Origin: Cephalotus follicularis
Lineage: Eukaryota; Streptophyta; Magnoliopsida; Oxalidales; Cephalotaceae
NCBI GenBank assembly: GCA_001972305.1
Contig: BDDD01005053.1
Coordinates: 6,433-70,432, forward strand
Reading direction: 5' to 3'
DNA: 64,000 bases
A program made the translations under genes and the position numbers. Position 1 is the stretch's first letter; every line of letters starts with the position of its first letter. The notes under the pieces are model-generated. The model made no database searches and was not told the DNA's origin. It worked only from the letters and a program-made list of their open reading frames with translations. Below, piece by piece: positions 10,637 to 21,233 of the stretch.

Positions 10637-12820
10637 TGTAAGGCCCCAAATTTTATAAATAATTATTTTAATATTGGCACAGTGTATGGCAGTATTGAGC
10701 CGATGGAGCTCGAATTAATAAAAAGCATCGCGTATTGGAGCCACAAATCGTAAGTCCCGAAATGATTAATAAAACCCATTTTTAATGCGCGACAATAAGG
10801 TCCTATGTTCGTATTTTTATTGCGATTATTTTGGTACCCGTTCGAATAATTAATGCTGTCGTTTTCGGATTAAACGGGACCTAGGCCTTAGTATTTTGCC
10901 TGGTAAATACCAAGGGAAAAAAAAAAGAAGAAGAATAGCGCCTGGCGCCAGGTACTTCACAAATAGAAAGGGAGAGAGTGAGAGAGAGTGAGACAGTGGG
11001 AGAGAGACATCGGGAGAGAACGGGAGAGAGATGGCGCCGGAGAAGAAATGGCGCCGGGCGAAGCTCGACGGTCGAAAACGTGCTGCGACCCACGGTAACC
11101 CCCTTTCCTCTTCTCTTTTCCTTCTTCTCTCTTCTCCCCGACGCCGTCACTGTCACGTGTTGTCGTGCGTTCCACCACCGGTTAGCGTTGCGGGAGGGTC
11201 CGGTCTTCATCTAGGAGGCCGGCTACACCTATTTCAGTGGCTGGTTTGGCGTCATTCGGCAGGAAATGGCCGGATTCAAACTGACGAGTTGACTCAGTGG
11301 AGCCAACTCGCTGCCGCCTTGGACCATGCGTTTAGCGCCGAGTCACGGTGAGTTAAGGGCATGGATGTGTTGATATGATGGTTGTGATGTGTTTTATGGT
11401 GTTGGCTAGAGCTGAGGACGACCGGCGAGTCAACTCAGTGAGTTGAACTCACTGGCCGGCCGTGACAGCGTGTTTCACGGTGAGTCATGGCGAGTCTCTG
11501 GTAGTGACGCGTATAATTGATGATTATCAGGCGATTTTGGGTGGTGACCGAAGCTGTGGTTGACCGGCGATTTGACTCACCGCCGGCCGTGACAGCGCGT
11601 TTCACAACGAGTCACGGTGGCCTCCGATGGTTTTGAACATGTCGTCCAATGTGGAACCTGTTTTTGGGTTTCGCTGGAGCTAAATGAGTTGGCCAAAAAC
11701 TGGTCGAAGCTCCGATGATGGCTGTTCTTGGTTTTCGTGCGTAGAGTGTAACGAAAATGTGTTGTACATGCAGGATAAAGGAAACGATCAAGGATAAGCA
11801 AAACGATCAAGGATAGAGGATTTTCGAGCTTTACGAGCTCAGTTGCTACGAGGTAGGTTATACTATTGCTTGCATTACATTCATGCATTCTAATTCATTA
11901 TATGGATTGATGTGTACGAATTGTATTTGTATAGATGCATGATTGTATATATATATATATATATATATATGTTGCACGCATATCTCCATTATGCTGATGC
12001 ACTACATGACATACATTGATATATATTATTGCACGCATATCTCCATTATGTTGATGCACTACATGACATACATTGATATATATTGTTACACGCATATCAC
12101 TATTATACTGTTTCATGCATAGCATAGTATACCTACATGACATTATGTCGCTAACCCATTTCCCCTGTGTGCGGAATGGGTTAGGCTCAGGCACAGGTGA
12201 TGGATTGCAACAAGGTAAGCTGAGAAGGACAGGTTTTCTATAACAGATTTTGTTAGCCAATTGTATATGGAGTTGCTTGTATTTGGTTTTGCTTATATGA
12301 GTTGAATATAAGGATTGTGAAAAGGAACCCTAAGTATTTGAGACAGATCTAAAGATATATTAGAGATGTTTTATTCCAGCTATCGACCTGCCGACATGTG
12401 GCAGTGCTTATGATATGGGTGTTGATGTAAAAGATATAGACAGGACCCCCTATTGTGATAAACTGTTGTTTCCTCCTTCGGGAGTGTGGTTGCTGAGGGC
12501 TGAGCCCGTATATATACATAAACTGTTGATTCCTCCTTCGGGAGTGTTGAGATATAAAATGTGTTTTTCTTTACAGGGGGTTTAGTCCTATAAACGAATA
12601 CTTCATGCCGAAATTTTGGGAGATTTTAAGAGTTAGTTTTATTTGATTTGTTTAATTCCGCTGATGTTATATTATGGTCCTTCCGCTTATATGACCTGGA
12701 TTTAAAGTTTTAAATTTATATCCCTTTTTGGAGTATGAATTATATGACTAAATGGACTGAAGGGAATATATCTCACGCGTCGGATCGTGGGGGTTTACTC
12801 TCGCGGTTCGGGGCGCTACA
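10637..12820 (+). repeat. 5' LTR of the decayed Tekay-like element
   Basis: About 2184 bp from TGTAAGGCCCC to GGGGCGCTACA, directly followed by the PBS. The centre (10920-11640) is GC-rich with a GA-rich run and gene-leader-like composition, including a 12-bp palindrome CCTGGCGCCAGG near 10942. Two related blocks containing CCGGCCGTGACAGCG occur near 11450 and 11585. An AT dinucleotide run (about 11946-11970) and a 57-bp tandem repeat follow. Confidence 0.8.
11971..12115 (+). repeat. 57-bp tandem repeat inside the LTR
   Basis: Two full copies and one partial copy of a unit containing GCACGCATATCTCCATTATG, starting at 11974, 12031 and 12088 (spacing exactly 57). The same array recurs at 17680-17830 and 18855-19005 in the 3' LTR. 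It directly follows an AT dinucleotide run. Confidence 0.8.
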
Positions 12821-12823
12821 GCT

Positions 12824-12835
12824 TGGTATCAGAGC
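12824..12835 (+). other. Primer-binding site, initiator tRNA-Met
   Basis: TGGTATCAGAGC, complementary to the 3' end of plant initiator tRNA-Met, three bases after the end of the 5' LTR. This fixes the orientation of the element as plus. Confidence 0.9.
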
Positions 12836-15800
12836 CGGTCCTATGCTGGATACGCCAGGATAGGGTCCTTGGCTATGGGAATTGAGAATGATTGATGGAA
12901 ATAAAGTGCTATTTGGAGTTACTTGGAATAGCGGAATGATAAGTGTTACATGGAGTATCTTGGAATTATGGGTATGTGAAGTCGTAGCTGAATTTTTGTC
13001 TCTTAAACAAGTAGATATGGAACGGAAAAGGAAAGGAACTACCATACCACATTTAGACTAGTCCCACGGTCGGGAATTACCGAGGACATACAGTTTGACC
13101 TAGTCTCACAGTTTTATGGTATGGGGTGGTTATACAATTATGGATCGTACGGTTGTGGACCGTACAACCATGAATCGTACAGCTAGGGATCGTGCGGTTA
13201 TGGCTAAGGGATAAGGTATGGATACGAATATGACATGTTTGCGGATCGTATCATTACGGATCGCAGTTGTCCGGATTGTGATGGTATAGTTGGAAGACAG
13301 TCCATGTGTTTAGTTAACCCTCCTATGGATATATGATGGATTGGTTAGCAGCACATTGTACCCATGTGAATGGTTACGAGAAGGTGAAGACCCTCAATAT
13401 ATCAAGATAGTCTCAATTCCAGTTTATTGGGACTTTGGATCATCAGCCAATTTAGATGATATCAGTCATTCATGCTGATAGACTTATGGGACAAGGTTAC
13501 AGTGGATATCTGGCATATGTGACCGATATCAGGAGACGGATACCGAGGTTTGAGGATGTTCTGGTTGTTTGTGAATACCTAGAAGTGGTTCCTGGTGAGT
13601 TAACATCTTTACCACTAAAGAAGGGTCTGATTGATTGTTTCTAGGGGTTTGACAAGAATTCTCGTTTGTTTATCAACCCCTTTGTCGATCAACACGTCGA
13701 CGCATTGGTTCATAGTGTCGACGCCTATGAGTGAAGAGTTGACGCGATGACCATTCTTTTGTGTTTCTCTGCATTAACCAGTGTTACAAGTTGACGCCTA
13801 CAGTGATGACATCGACGCCTAGAGGATGGTGTTGACGCCCAAATGTCCTGTTTTATATGAAGTTTCTGGATTTGCTTGGGTTCTATCCTTAAAGGATTCC
13901 CTAGTCAGGCTAGCATCTAAGGCTACCGAGTAGGCCGTTTCTGAGGCCGCCAAGTAGTCTAGGCTGCTAGGGAGGCCGACTTCGAAAAGGCAACCCCTCC
14001 AAAACCCCATGAGATATACCAATGGTGTGACAGTGAGGGCCATGACATGTGAAGCGAACAGGTCACCGACTGAGATGACCGTGGTAGATCTGTGTGGCAC
14101 CGAGAGGAAGGGTCGACGAGCCTGACTATAGGACGTGTATTGTACAATTTATGGTATATGGTTATGGCATGGCAAAGATACGGTTATGGACCCGGATTCG
14201 CTCAGTTCATGTATTGCCTGGTGACTCATATGTCATGCGAATGTGAAACCAGAACCCTTATGGAATGTTATGTAAGTTAACACCCCAATGGGAGAATCTA
14301 TTCATCCTGAAGGAGTGTGTGAGTTGTGCACTATAAAGATAGCCGACCCTATATGACGGCAATCCTCCTAGTGTTGCCGGTGGATGAGTTAGAAAGTGAT
14401 TATAGAGATGGATCCATTTGGATATGTGTTATCATCGACAATCTCCAAGTTACGATATGGACTTGTGGGTGGATCGTAGTGTCGTTAAAGGGGATGATCA
14501 ATTCGCCACTACATTCACGAACTTTATGCAAGGGATGTGTAATCCATATCTTGACCATATCATCGTAGTCTCCTTCAATGATGTGTTAGTGCATTCCAAG
14601 CTTACGGAATGCCATGGAAAATGAATGCGCTGAACACGACAGGTCTTGCGAGATCGCCAGTGGTATGCCAATTCAGCAAGTATGGAGTTTTGTTATTGGA
14701 GTTAGTTTTCTTGTTCACATTGACCACAGTGCTGGTTCGTCTGTGGACCTAACAAGTATAGAAGTAGTGAAGGATTGGGAATGGTCGATAAACGTGATAA
14801 TAGTCTGTGGTTTATTAGGCTTAGCGGGTTACTATCGCCGCTTTGTCGAGGAATTTTTACGGATGACCACACCTTTGACCCGATTCATCAGAAAGACGGG
14901 ATGTAAAGGATGACAATGGAAAAGGGAGCTTCCAGGAGTTAAAACATCGTCTGATATCTGCGTCGATCGTGGTTTTACCTGAGAGCAATGATGGTTTCAT
15001 GGTATATAGTGATGCCTCAGGGAACGGTGCAATTTGTGTTTTGAGATTGTTTGGGGAATGAGCCCCTATGTCTTAAGGAAAGTTGGAGCCTCAGGAGTGA
15101 GTTATTCCACTCATGACCTAGAATTTGCAGCGTTAGCTGTGCGCTACGCCAATGGAGACCCTGTCTATACGGCACAAAGTTAGAGGTTTTCACAAATCAC
15201 AAGGGTCCGAAACATCCTTTCTCCTAGAAGGATCTAAATATGACACAAAGAAGGTGGATGGAGCTGCTCAATGGTTACATTTGTGAGATCCAATGTCAAC
15301 CAGGCGATGCTAATATGTTTGCAAACGCCTTAGGTTGCTGAATAGCTTGCTTGACGGTCTCCTAAGTTCAAGCACGACCATGGTTGATGGATAAAACTGA
15401 GAGGCTCAAGGGATGGATGATGAATTGCTTAAGGCTGCATCACATGATCAAGACGAATTCAAACCAGAATTCTCGATTCGTGGTGATGAGTTGATAAAAT
15501 CCCAAGGCAGAGTTTGTGCCCTTTACAACGAAAAGCTGATGGAGGAGTTGTAGTTACAAGCTTATCGCTCCAGTTTCTCAGTACATCCGGCAATTAGCAA
15601 GATGTATCGAGATCTGTAACTCAATTTGGTGGAAAGACATGACAAAGAGTGGGCACAGTATCCTATACGCTTGCGTTACCACTCAGCCTACGGGATCGGG
15701 ACCTACCATATAAGGTAGAGTATATGCCTGGACCAGGGTGGCATCACAGAAGCATGATGGATAGAGATAACAGTTGGAATGGACTTCTGCCGTTAGCAGA

Positions 15801-16060
15801 ATTCACATGGGAAGATCATGTATTTCATAAGGTGTTCATACCTCAATTCTCAGAATATACTATCTAGATCCTTCTCACGTGCTACCATACGAGCCGTTAG
15901 AGCTAAGGACGGATACGAGTTTGAGGAGAACTCATATATATGTATATAAATATATGTTCAGAGATGATTTTGGAATGATATGGACGCCGAAGGACGATGA
16001 AACGGGTTATACGGTCGTGGACCAAATGGTTAAAGGAAGGACATTTCATTGATAGAAGTG
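12836..16060 (+). pseudogene. Gypsy gag-pol interior remnants (fossil)
   Basis: Recognisable only as scattered homology to the Tekay polyproteins at 46455-61290. A protease end (MDWLAAH) is near 13335. The protease-RT linker (GYSGYLAYVTDIRRR) is near 13500, and an RT catalytic-box relative (YLDHIIVV) near 14550. The RT thumb ([11 protein letters not shown]) is near 14815. RNase H (YSDASGNG) is near 15008, and the integrase C-terminal word DPSHVLPYEP near 15868. The interior is too short before the protease to hold a normal Gag. Strongly decayed with many breaks. Confidence 0.7.
13690..13843. repeat. CGTCGACG palindrome cluster inside the decayed pol region
   Basis: About seven copies of (G/T)(C/T)GACGC-type words with core GTCGACGC, e.g. 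ACGTCGACGC near 13700 and GTGTCGACGCC near 13720, spaced 20-45 bases. It lies between protease-RT linker homology and RT homology, where related elements carry coding sequence. Confidence 0.65.
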
Positions 16061-16375
16061 TGAAGGTAGGTTATACTATTGCTTGCATTACATTCATGCA
16101 TTCTAATTCATTATATGGATTGATGTGTACGAATTGTATTTGTATAGATGCATGATTGTATATATATATATATATATATATATACGAGCATACGGATGGA
16201 TATATATTATTGCATATGACACATGATATAAGGGTTCGATATTGAATTAAGAGGAGATGAGTTCTTGCCTTCTCTTAATTCACGGGCTATGGGATGAATC
16301 TTAAAAGCTTTGAACAGTTTTGGACATAGTTCCATTGATTTATGAACTTTTTCACAAACTGTATTTTCTATCAAA

Positions 16376-16535
16376 ACCGTCGACGCTTTATGCTTTCAAA
16401 ACTAAACCTGTCGACGCTTTTATGAGTTAAACCAAACAGTCAACGCCTTATGCTTTAAAACAAACCGTTGATGCTTTATACTTGTGCTTTTTAAAACTGT
16501 CGACGCCCGGGGCTAAGCATCGACGCTTAGTGCCA
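16376..16535. repeat. CGTCGACGC palindrome cluster in the 3' LTR region
   Basis: Six or so copies of (C/T)GTCGACGC(TTTATG) type words, e.g. near 16378, 16409, 16438 and 16498, some with CpG-to-TpG/CpA changes. Same motif as in the Tekay LTRs to the right. Confidence 0.7.
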
Positions 16536-17189
16536 TATTCAGCCCAAACGCCCTGTTTTACATGGTTTTCCATCCAAAATGGTTTTATCTTCAACCAGAT
16601 TCCATAGAAAGCCTCCCTAAGGCTTTGTAACCTATGGAAATCCTTATGTATCACTTTCGATTTCTAAATCGATGTTCAAGTGACGTTTTAAGGAAAGTGC
16701 TCAATAAAAGAGTTTTACGCAAATGGTTTCTGAATGGTTTTCAAAATGGTCAGGATAGTTCCATTGGGATATCGAGACACAGATATCTTATTTGGACTTC
16801 CTATCCATTGTTTTATGGATTTTAGAATGGCCAGGTACTTCCATTGGGACATCTGGACGCGGATACTCCCATTTGGACTCGCTTTCCATTCATTATAACT
16901 TCGATAGGGACCAACCAAATGATATATGAAAAATTGATTACAAAATGGATTATGGACACAAAAATGGCCATTGGATATGAAACATGACTTATGATTATGA
17001 AATGATCTTTATATGATTTGATGGATGTGGATCCTATGAGATCCTTTACAAAATGGTCCCTATTATTTAAAAACATACATGATTTTGGGTTACAACTACG
17101 GGATGAATTATTGGTTGTATTGTATGAGACTAACGAGATAACCCGTTCCTGACATTCATTTCCGTCGTGAATGTTAGGAACGATAGACC

Positions 17190-17412
17190 ATATACATTGC
17201 GCGGACCCTACACATGGGTGGACCCATATACATTGCGCGGACCCCACACATGGGTGGACCCATATACATTGCGCGGACCCCACACACATGGGTGGACCCA
17301 CATTCACTGCGCGGACCACACACATGGGTGGACTCATACACATTGCGCGGACCCCACACACATTAGGTGGACCCATATACGTTGCGCGGACCCCACACAT
17401 GGGTGGACCCCT
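17190..17412 (+). repeat. 36-bp minisatellite, six units
   Basis: The word GCGCGGACC recurs at 17199, 17235, 17271, 17309, 17345 and 17384 (spacing 36, 36, 38, 36, 39), alternating with CACATGGGTGGACCCATA. Open frames on both strands here are by-products of the repeat, not genes. Confidence 0.9.
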
Positions 17413-17598
17413 ACAAATCAAGAAAGAAACGACATGGTCAGTGTTATCTCATTCCTCACACCTCCACGACACCAAAAGTGCGTCGAGGGTGGGATGGACC
17501 CTGTGGACTATTTGTCCCTATGATTGATATGGATTGTTATATGGATTGTCTGCAGGCCTATGGCTTTTATGTGATTAGGACCAGCCCAGCATATCACT

Positions 17599-18003
17599 GC
17601 TTAGGGACAGTTGGTATACTGAAGACGTCCGCAATTGTCATTTGTGCACATGACATACAATACATATATACTATACTGTTGCACGCATATCTCCATTATG
17701 CTGATGCACTACATGACATACATTGATATATATTGTTGCACGCATATCTCCATTATGCTGATGCACTACATGACATACATTGATATATATTGTTACACGC
17801 ATATCACTATTATACTGTTTCATGCATAGCATAGTATACCTACACGACATTATGTCGCTGACCCATTTCCCCTGTGTGCGGAATGGGTCAGGCTCAGGCA
17901 CAGGTGATGGATTGCAACGAGGTAAACTGAGAATGACAGGTTTTCTATAACAGATTTTGTTAGCCAATTGTATATGGAGTTGCTTGTATTTGGTTTTGCT
18001 TAT
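17599..18003 (+). repeat. Left copy of a 405-bp duplication abutting the N gap
   Basis: Begins TGCTTAGGGACAGTTGGTAT and runs to the first N. It is nearly identical to 18776-19180 on the other side of the gap and matches a single locus in the 5' LTR. Either a real tandem duplication or an assembly overlap. Confidence 0.85.
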
Positions 18004-18775
18004 NNNNNNNNNNNNNNNNNNNNNNNNNNNNNNNNNNNNNNNNNNNNNNNNNNNNNNNNNNNNNNNNNNNNNNNNNNNNNNNNNNNNNNNNNNNNNNNNN
18101 NNNNNNNNNNNNNNNNNNNNNNNNNNNNNNNNNNNNNNNNNNNNNNNNNNNNNNNNNNNNNNNNNNNNNNNNNNNNNNNNNNNNNNNNNNNNNNNNNNNN
18201 NNNNNNNNNNNNNNNNNNNNNNNNNNNNNNNNNNNNNNNNNNNNNNNNNNNNNNNNNNNNNNNNNNNNNNNNNNNNNNNNNNNNNNNNNNNNNNNNNNNN
18301 NNNNNNNNNNNNNNNNNNNNNNNNNNNNNNNNNNNNNNNNNNNNNNNNNNNNNNNNNNNNNNNNNNNNNNNNNNNNNNNNNNNNNNNNNNNNNNNNNNNN
18401 NNNNNNNNNNNNNNNNNNNNNNNNNNNNNNNNNNNNNNNNNNNNNNNNNNNNNNNNNNNNNNNNNNNNNNNNNNNNNNNNNNNNNNNNNNNNNNNNNNNN
18501 NNNNNNNNNNNNNNNNNNNNNNNNNNNNNNNNNNNNNNNNNNNNNNNNNNNNNNNNNNNNNNNNNNNNNNNNNNNNNNNNNNNNNNNNNNNNNNNNNNNN
18601 NNNNNNNNNNNNNNNNNNNNNNNNNNNNNNNNNNNNNNNNNNNNNNNNNNNNNNNNNNNNNNNNNNNNNNNNNNNNNNNNNNNNNNNNNNNNNNNNNNNN
18701 NNNNNNNNNNNNNNNNNNNNNNNNNNNNNNNNNNNNNNNNNNNNNNNNNNNNNNNNNNNNNNNNNNNNNNNNNNN
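18004..18775. other. Assembly gap of 772 N
   Basis: Run of N with no sequence information. Open frames spanning it are artefacts. The flanks are near-copies of each other, so true gap size and even its existence are uncertain. Confidence 1.
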
Positions 18776-19180
18776 TGCTTAGGGACAGTTGGTATACTGA
18801 CGCCGTCCGCAATTCTCATTTGTGCACATGACATACAATACATATATACTATACTGTTGCACGCATATCTCCATTATGCTGATGCACTACATGACATACA
18901 TTGATATATATTGTTGCACGCATATCTCCATTATGCTGATGCACTACATGACATACATTGATATATATTGTTACACGCATATCACTATTATACTGTTTCA
19001 TGCATAGCATAGTATACCTACACGACATTATGTCGCTGACCCATTTCCCCTGTGTGCGGAATGGGTCAGGCTCAGGCACAGGTGATGGATTGCAACGAGG
19101 TAAGCTGAGAAGGACAGGTTTTCTATAACATATTTTGTTAGCCAATTGTATATGGAGTTGCTTGTATTTGGTTTTGCTTA
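18776..19180 (+). repeat. Right copy of the 405-bp duplication abutting the N gap
   Basis: Starts at the first base after the gap with the same TGCTTAGGGACAGTTGGTAT word as position 17599 and stays collinear with it, differing at only a few positions. Sequence continues smoothly into the LTR end, as in the 5' LTR. Confidence 0.85.
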
Positions 19181-19709
19181 TATGAGTTGAATATAAGGAT
19201 TGTGAAAAGGAACCCTATGTATTTGAGATAGATCTAAAGATATATTAGAGATGTTTTATTTCAGCTATCGACATGCCGACATGTGGCAGTGCTTATGATA
19301 TGGGTGTTGATGTAAAAGATATAGACAAGACCCCCTATTGTGATAAACTGTTGTTTCCTCCTTCGGGAGTGTGGTTGCTGAGGGCTGAGCCCGTATATAT
19401 ACATAAACTACTGATTCCTCCTTCGGGAGTGTTGAGATATAAAATCTGTTTTTCTTTACAGGGGTTTAGTCCTATAAACGAATACTTCATGCCGAAATTT
19501 TGGGAGATTTTAAGGGTTCATTTTATTTGATTTGTTTAATTCCGCTGATGTTATATTATGGTCCTTCCGCTTATATGACCTGGATTTAAAGTTTTAAATT
19601 TATAGGACTTTTTGGAGTATGAATTATATGACTAAATGGACTGAAGGGGATATATCTCGCGCGTCGGATCATGGGGGTTTACTCTCGCGGTTCGGGGCAC
19701 TACACATGG

Positions 19710-20105
19710 TACTGTTTTTCATGAATTTGGGGGTGATTGGAGATCACACCGGGGCCATCAAGATAGTCGAATGGCAATTCGGGTGGTCGTACCAGAACCA
19801 TGGGATGTTTTGGGAAATATATCATTGTACCGGAATCCAACCTGCCTTTCGGGTCCTGCCTGATATTTGGAATCAGTTGATATGTGAAGGGACACATATC
19901 ATTTAGTGAGAGGATGGCATCTAGAGAGATGTTACTTGGCCTAGGAATATTTATTTTGCTTGACTTTATCATTTCTAATGATGTAAGTTCAAGCTACACC
20001 ATAAATAGTATGTTCCGGGCTAAGGGGTAATATTGTCATTTATGAATTATTGCGTAATTCATGGAGAGAGAGACCATTTGGGCCTAACCATAGCCTAGGG
20101 TGGCA
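19710..20105. other. Unclassified non-coding DNA right of the insertion
   Basis: Continuation of 9641-10636 after the CATGG duplication. No coding region supported. It leads into the Copia-type LTR; the exact junction is uncertain (see the LTR entry). Confidence 0.4.
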
Positions 20106-21219
20106 TGTTGATGGGCCGGCCCAAATTGGTGCCAAAATGTTAGTTAATATGTGACTAGAAAGTTACATGTTAATTGGATGATAACTAGTTAGTTTGTTGA
20201 CTAGTTATTTATGTCAACTTCTAATTAGCACATGGGTTAATTAACTTGGCCTTAAATCATCCATATGGCCGGCCATGTGAAGGAAGAAAGAAGAGAAATC
20301 TGTGTGCATTTTCCTTGCTTCCTATTGGTTAAAAGGAATGTGATAATGAGATATTTATATGTTACTTGGAGGGCAAGTAATTACAAGATAAAATAAGATA
20401 AGTTACTTTGTCTTATTAGACAAGTCTTGTTCTTCTACTCCTTCCTTTCTTTTTGGCCGAATCTCTCTCTCTTCTTTCTCATCTCCATTGTCACTTTTCT
20501 TAGAGCTTCAATTCATGGAGATTTAGAGTTCCATAGCTCAAAGAGAAAGAAGCAAAATTACTTACCTCTTCACCCTCCATAAATCATATTAGGTGGAGAT
20601 CGTCAAATAATCTTTACCTAGTGTGAACTAGGTTTAGGAACTTTAAGCCAGCCACTTTGCCTTCATTAAAGCTTCAAGACATCACTAAGGAAGGAGATTT
20701 TGTGAAGGAAGAAAGCTTGGAAACCATCTTGAAGGACACACCAAATTTGGAGTGAAGGAGTTAAAGACTTTTTGTATGTAATTCTTACTTCTCCTTTATT
20801 CTATTTACTTTGTGGTGTGTGGGTTGGATGCAATGGCTTTTCCAAGCCATTGTCCTGGTATTCCAGGTTTTATATATGTGTTTTAAATGCAGGTTAAATG
20901 AGTTTTAAAACCATTAGGGCATGGTTTTAAGGTTTGGATACTATGGTGAATCAATTAAGGTTTATATGCACCTTGATTGATTTTGGAATGTGACAATTCC
21001 TTAGGGTTAGAGTACCCTATCCAAATCCGAATCTTGCATACTTATAAACCTGCAAAGGCTTCATTTAAATGTCCAATTAGATATCCAAGGATGAAATTGG
21101 GGCATTTACGGGCCTTGGTCAAGGGTGGTTCCTTCACTGGAACATAAATTGTAAAATTGAGCACCCGTAACCTTAATGTCCTAAATGTTTTTCTTCCGCT
21201 GTTTTCCCAATTTTCAACA
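20106..21219 (+). repeat. Copia-type LTR (5'), left edge uncertain
   Basis: The right end is well defined: TTTTCAACA followed two bases later by a tRNA-Met PBS. The left end is best placed at TGTTGATGGGCC (20106), which gives the usual TGTTG...CAACA inverted ends and a length near 1.1 kb; a start near 19980 is possible. The content is a purine/pyrimidine-rich leader typical of plant LTRs. No second copy is in the window, so age is unknown. Confidence 0.6.
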
Positions 21220-21221
21220 AG

Positions 21222-21233
21222 TGGTATCAGAGC
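21222..21233 (+). other. Primer-binding site, initiator tRNA-Met
   Basis: TGGTATCAGAGC two bases after the CAACA end of the LTR; sets plus orientation for the element at 20106. Confidence 0.85.

Larger units (their letters stand above)
10637..19704 (+). mobile_element. Decayed Tekay-like Ty3/Gypsy element with target duplication
   Basis: Bounded by TGTAAGGCCCC at the left and CGGGGCACTACA at the right, and flanked on both sides by CATGG (10632-10636 and 19705-19709), a 5-bp target duplication that supports a single insertion. A PBS for initiator tRNA-Met follows the 5' LTR. The interior carries faint protease, RT, RNase H and integrase remnants in the Gypsy order, and little or no gag. By eye the last 580 bases of the two LTRs differ by about 3%, suggesting insertion within the last few million years at usual plant rates. 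The coding part is far more decayed than that, so the copy was probably already non-autonomous when it moved. Heavily broken; the two LTR copies also differ structurally, and a sequence gap lies in the right one. Confidence 0.8.
16067..19704 (+). repeat. 3' LTR region of the decayed Tekay-like element
   Basis: Homologous to the 5' LTR from the word GGTAGGTTATACTATTGC (16064; 5' copy near 11852) to the CACTACA end, but with a different overall structure. It contains about 1.5 kb not seen in the 5' copy (palindrome cluster and a 36-bp minisatellite), a 772-base N gap, and a duplicated segment around that gap. Where the copies align they are about 97% identical by eye. Confidence 0.65.

Noticed and set aside
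10881-11351. Open frames on both strands in the GC-rich block as a host gene
   Set aside because: Lies inside an LTR with defined ends and target duplication; arginine/proline-rich translations reflect composition and show no domain.
11946-11970. AT dinucleotide runs (also near 16160 and 44290) as replication origin or promoter elements
   Set aside because: Simple microsatellites inside LTRs without further supporting motifs.
17167-17527. Three overlapping open frames of 61-199 residues rich in His, Pro and Gly
   Set aside because: Produced by the 36-bp minisatellite whose unit is a multiple of three; no domain, both strands open.
17671-18904. Long open frames of 270-390 residues on both strands
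   Set aside because: They consist mostly of the N gap, which cannot be translated; not genes.
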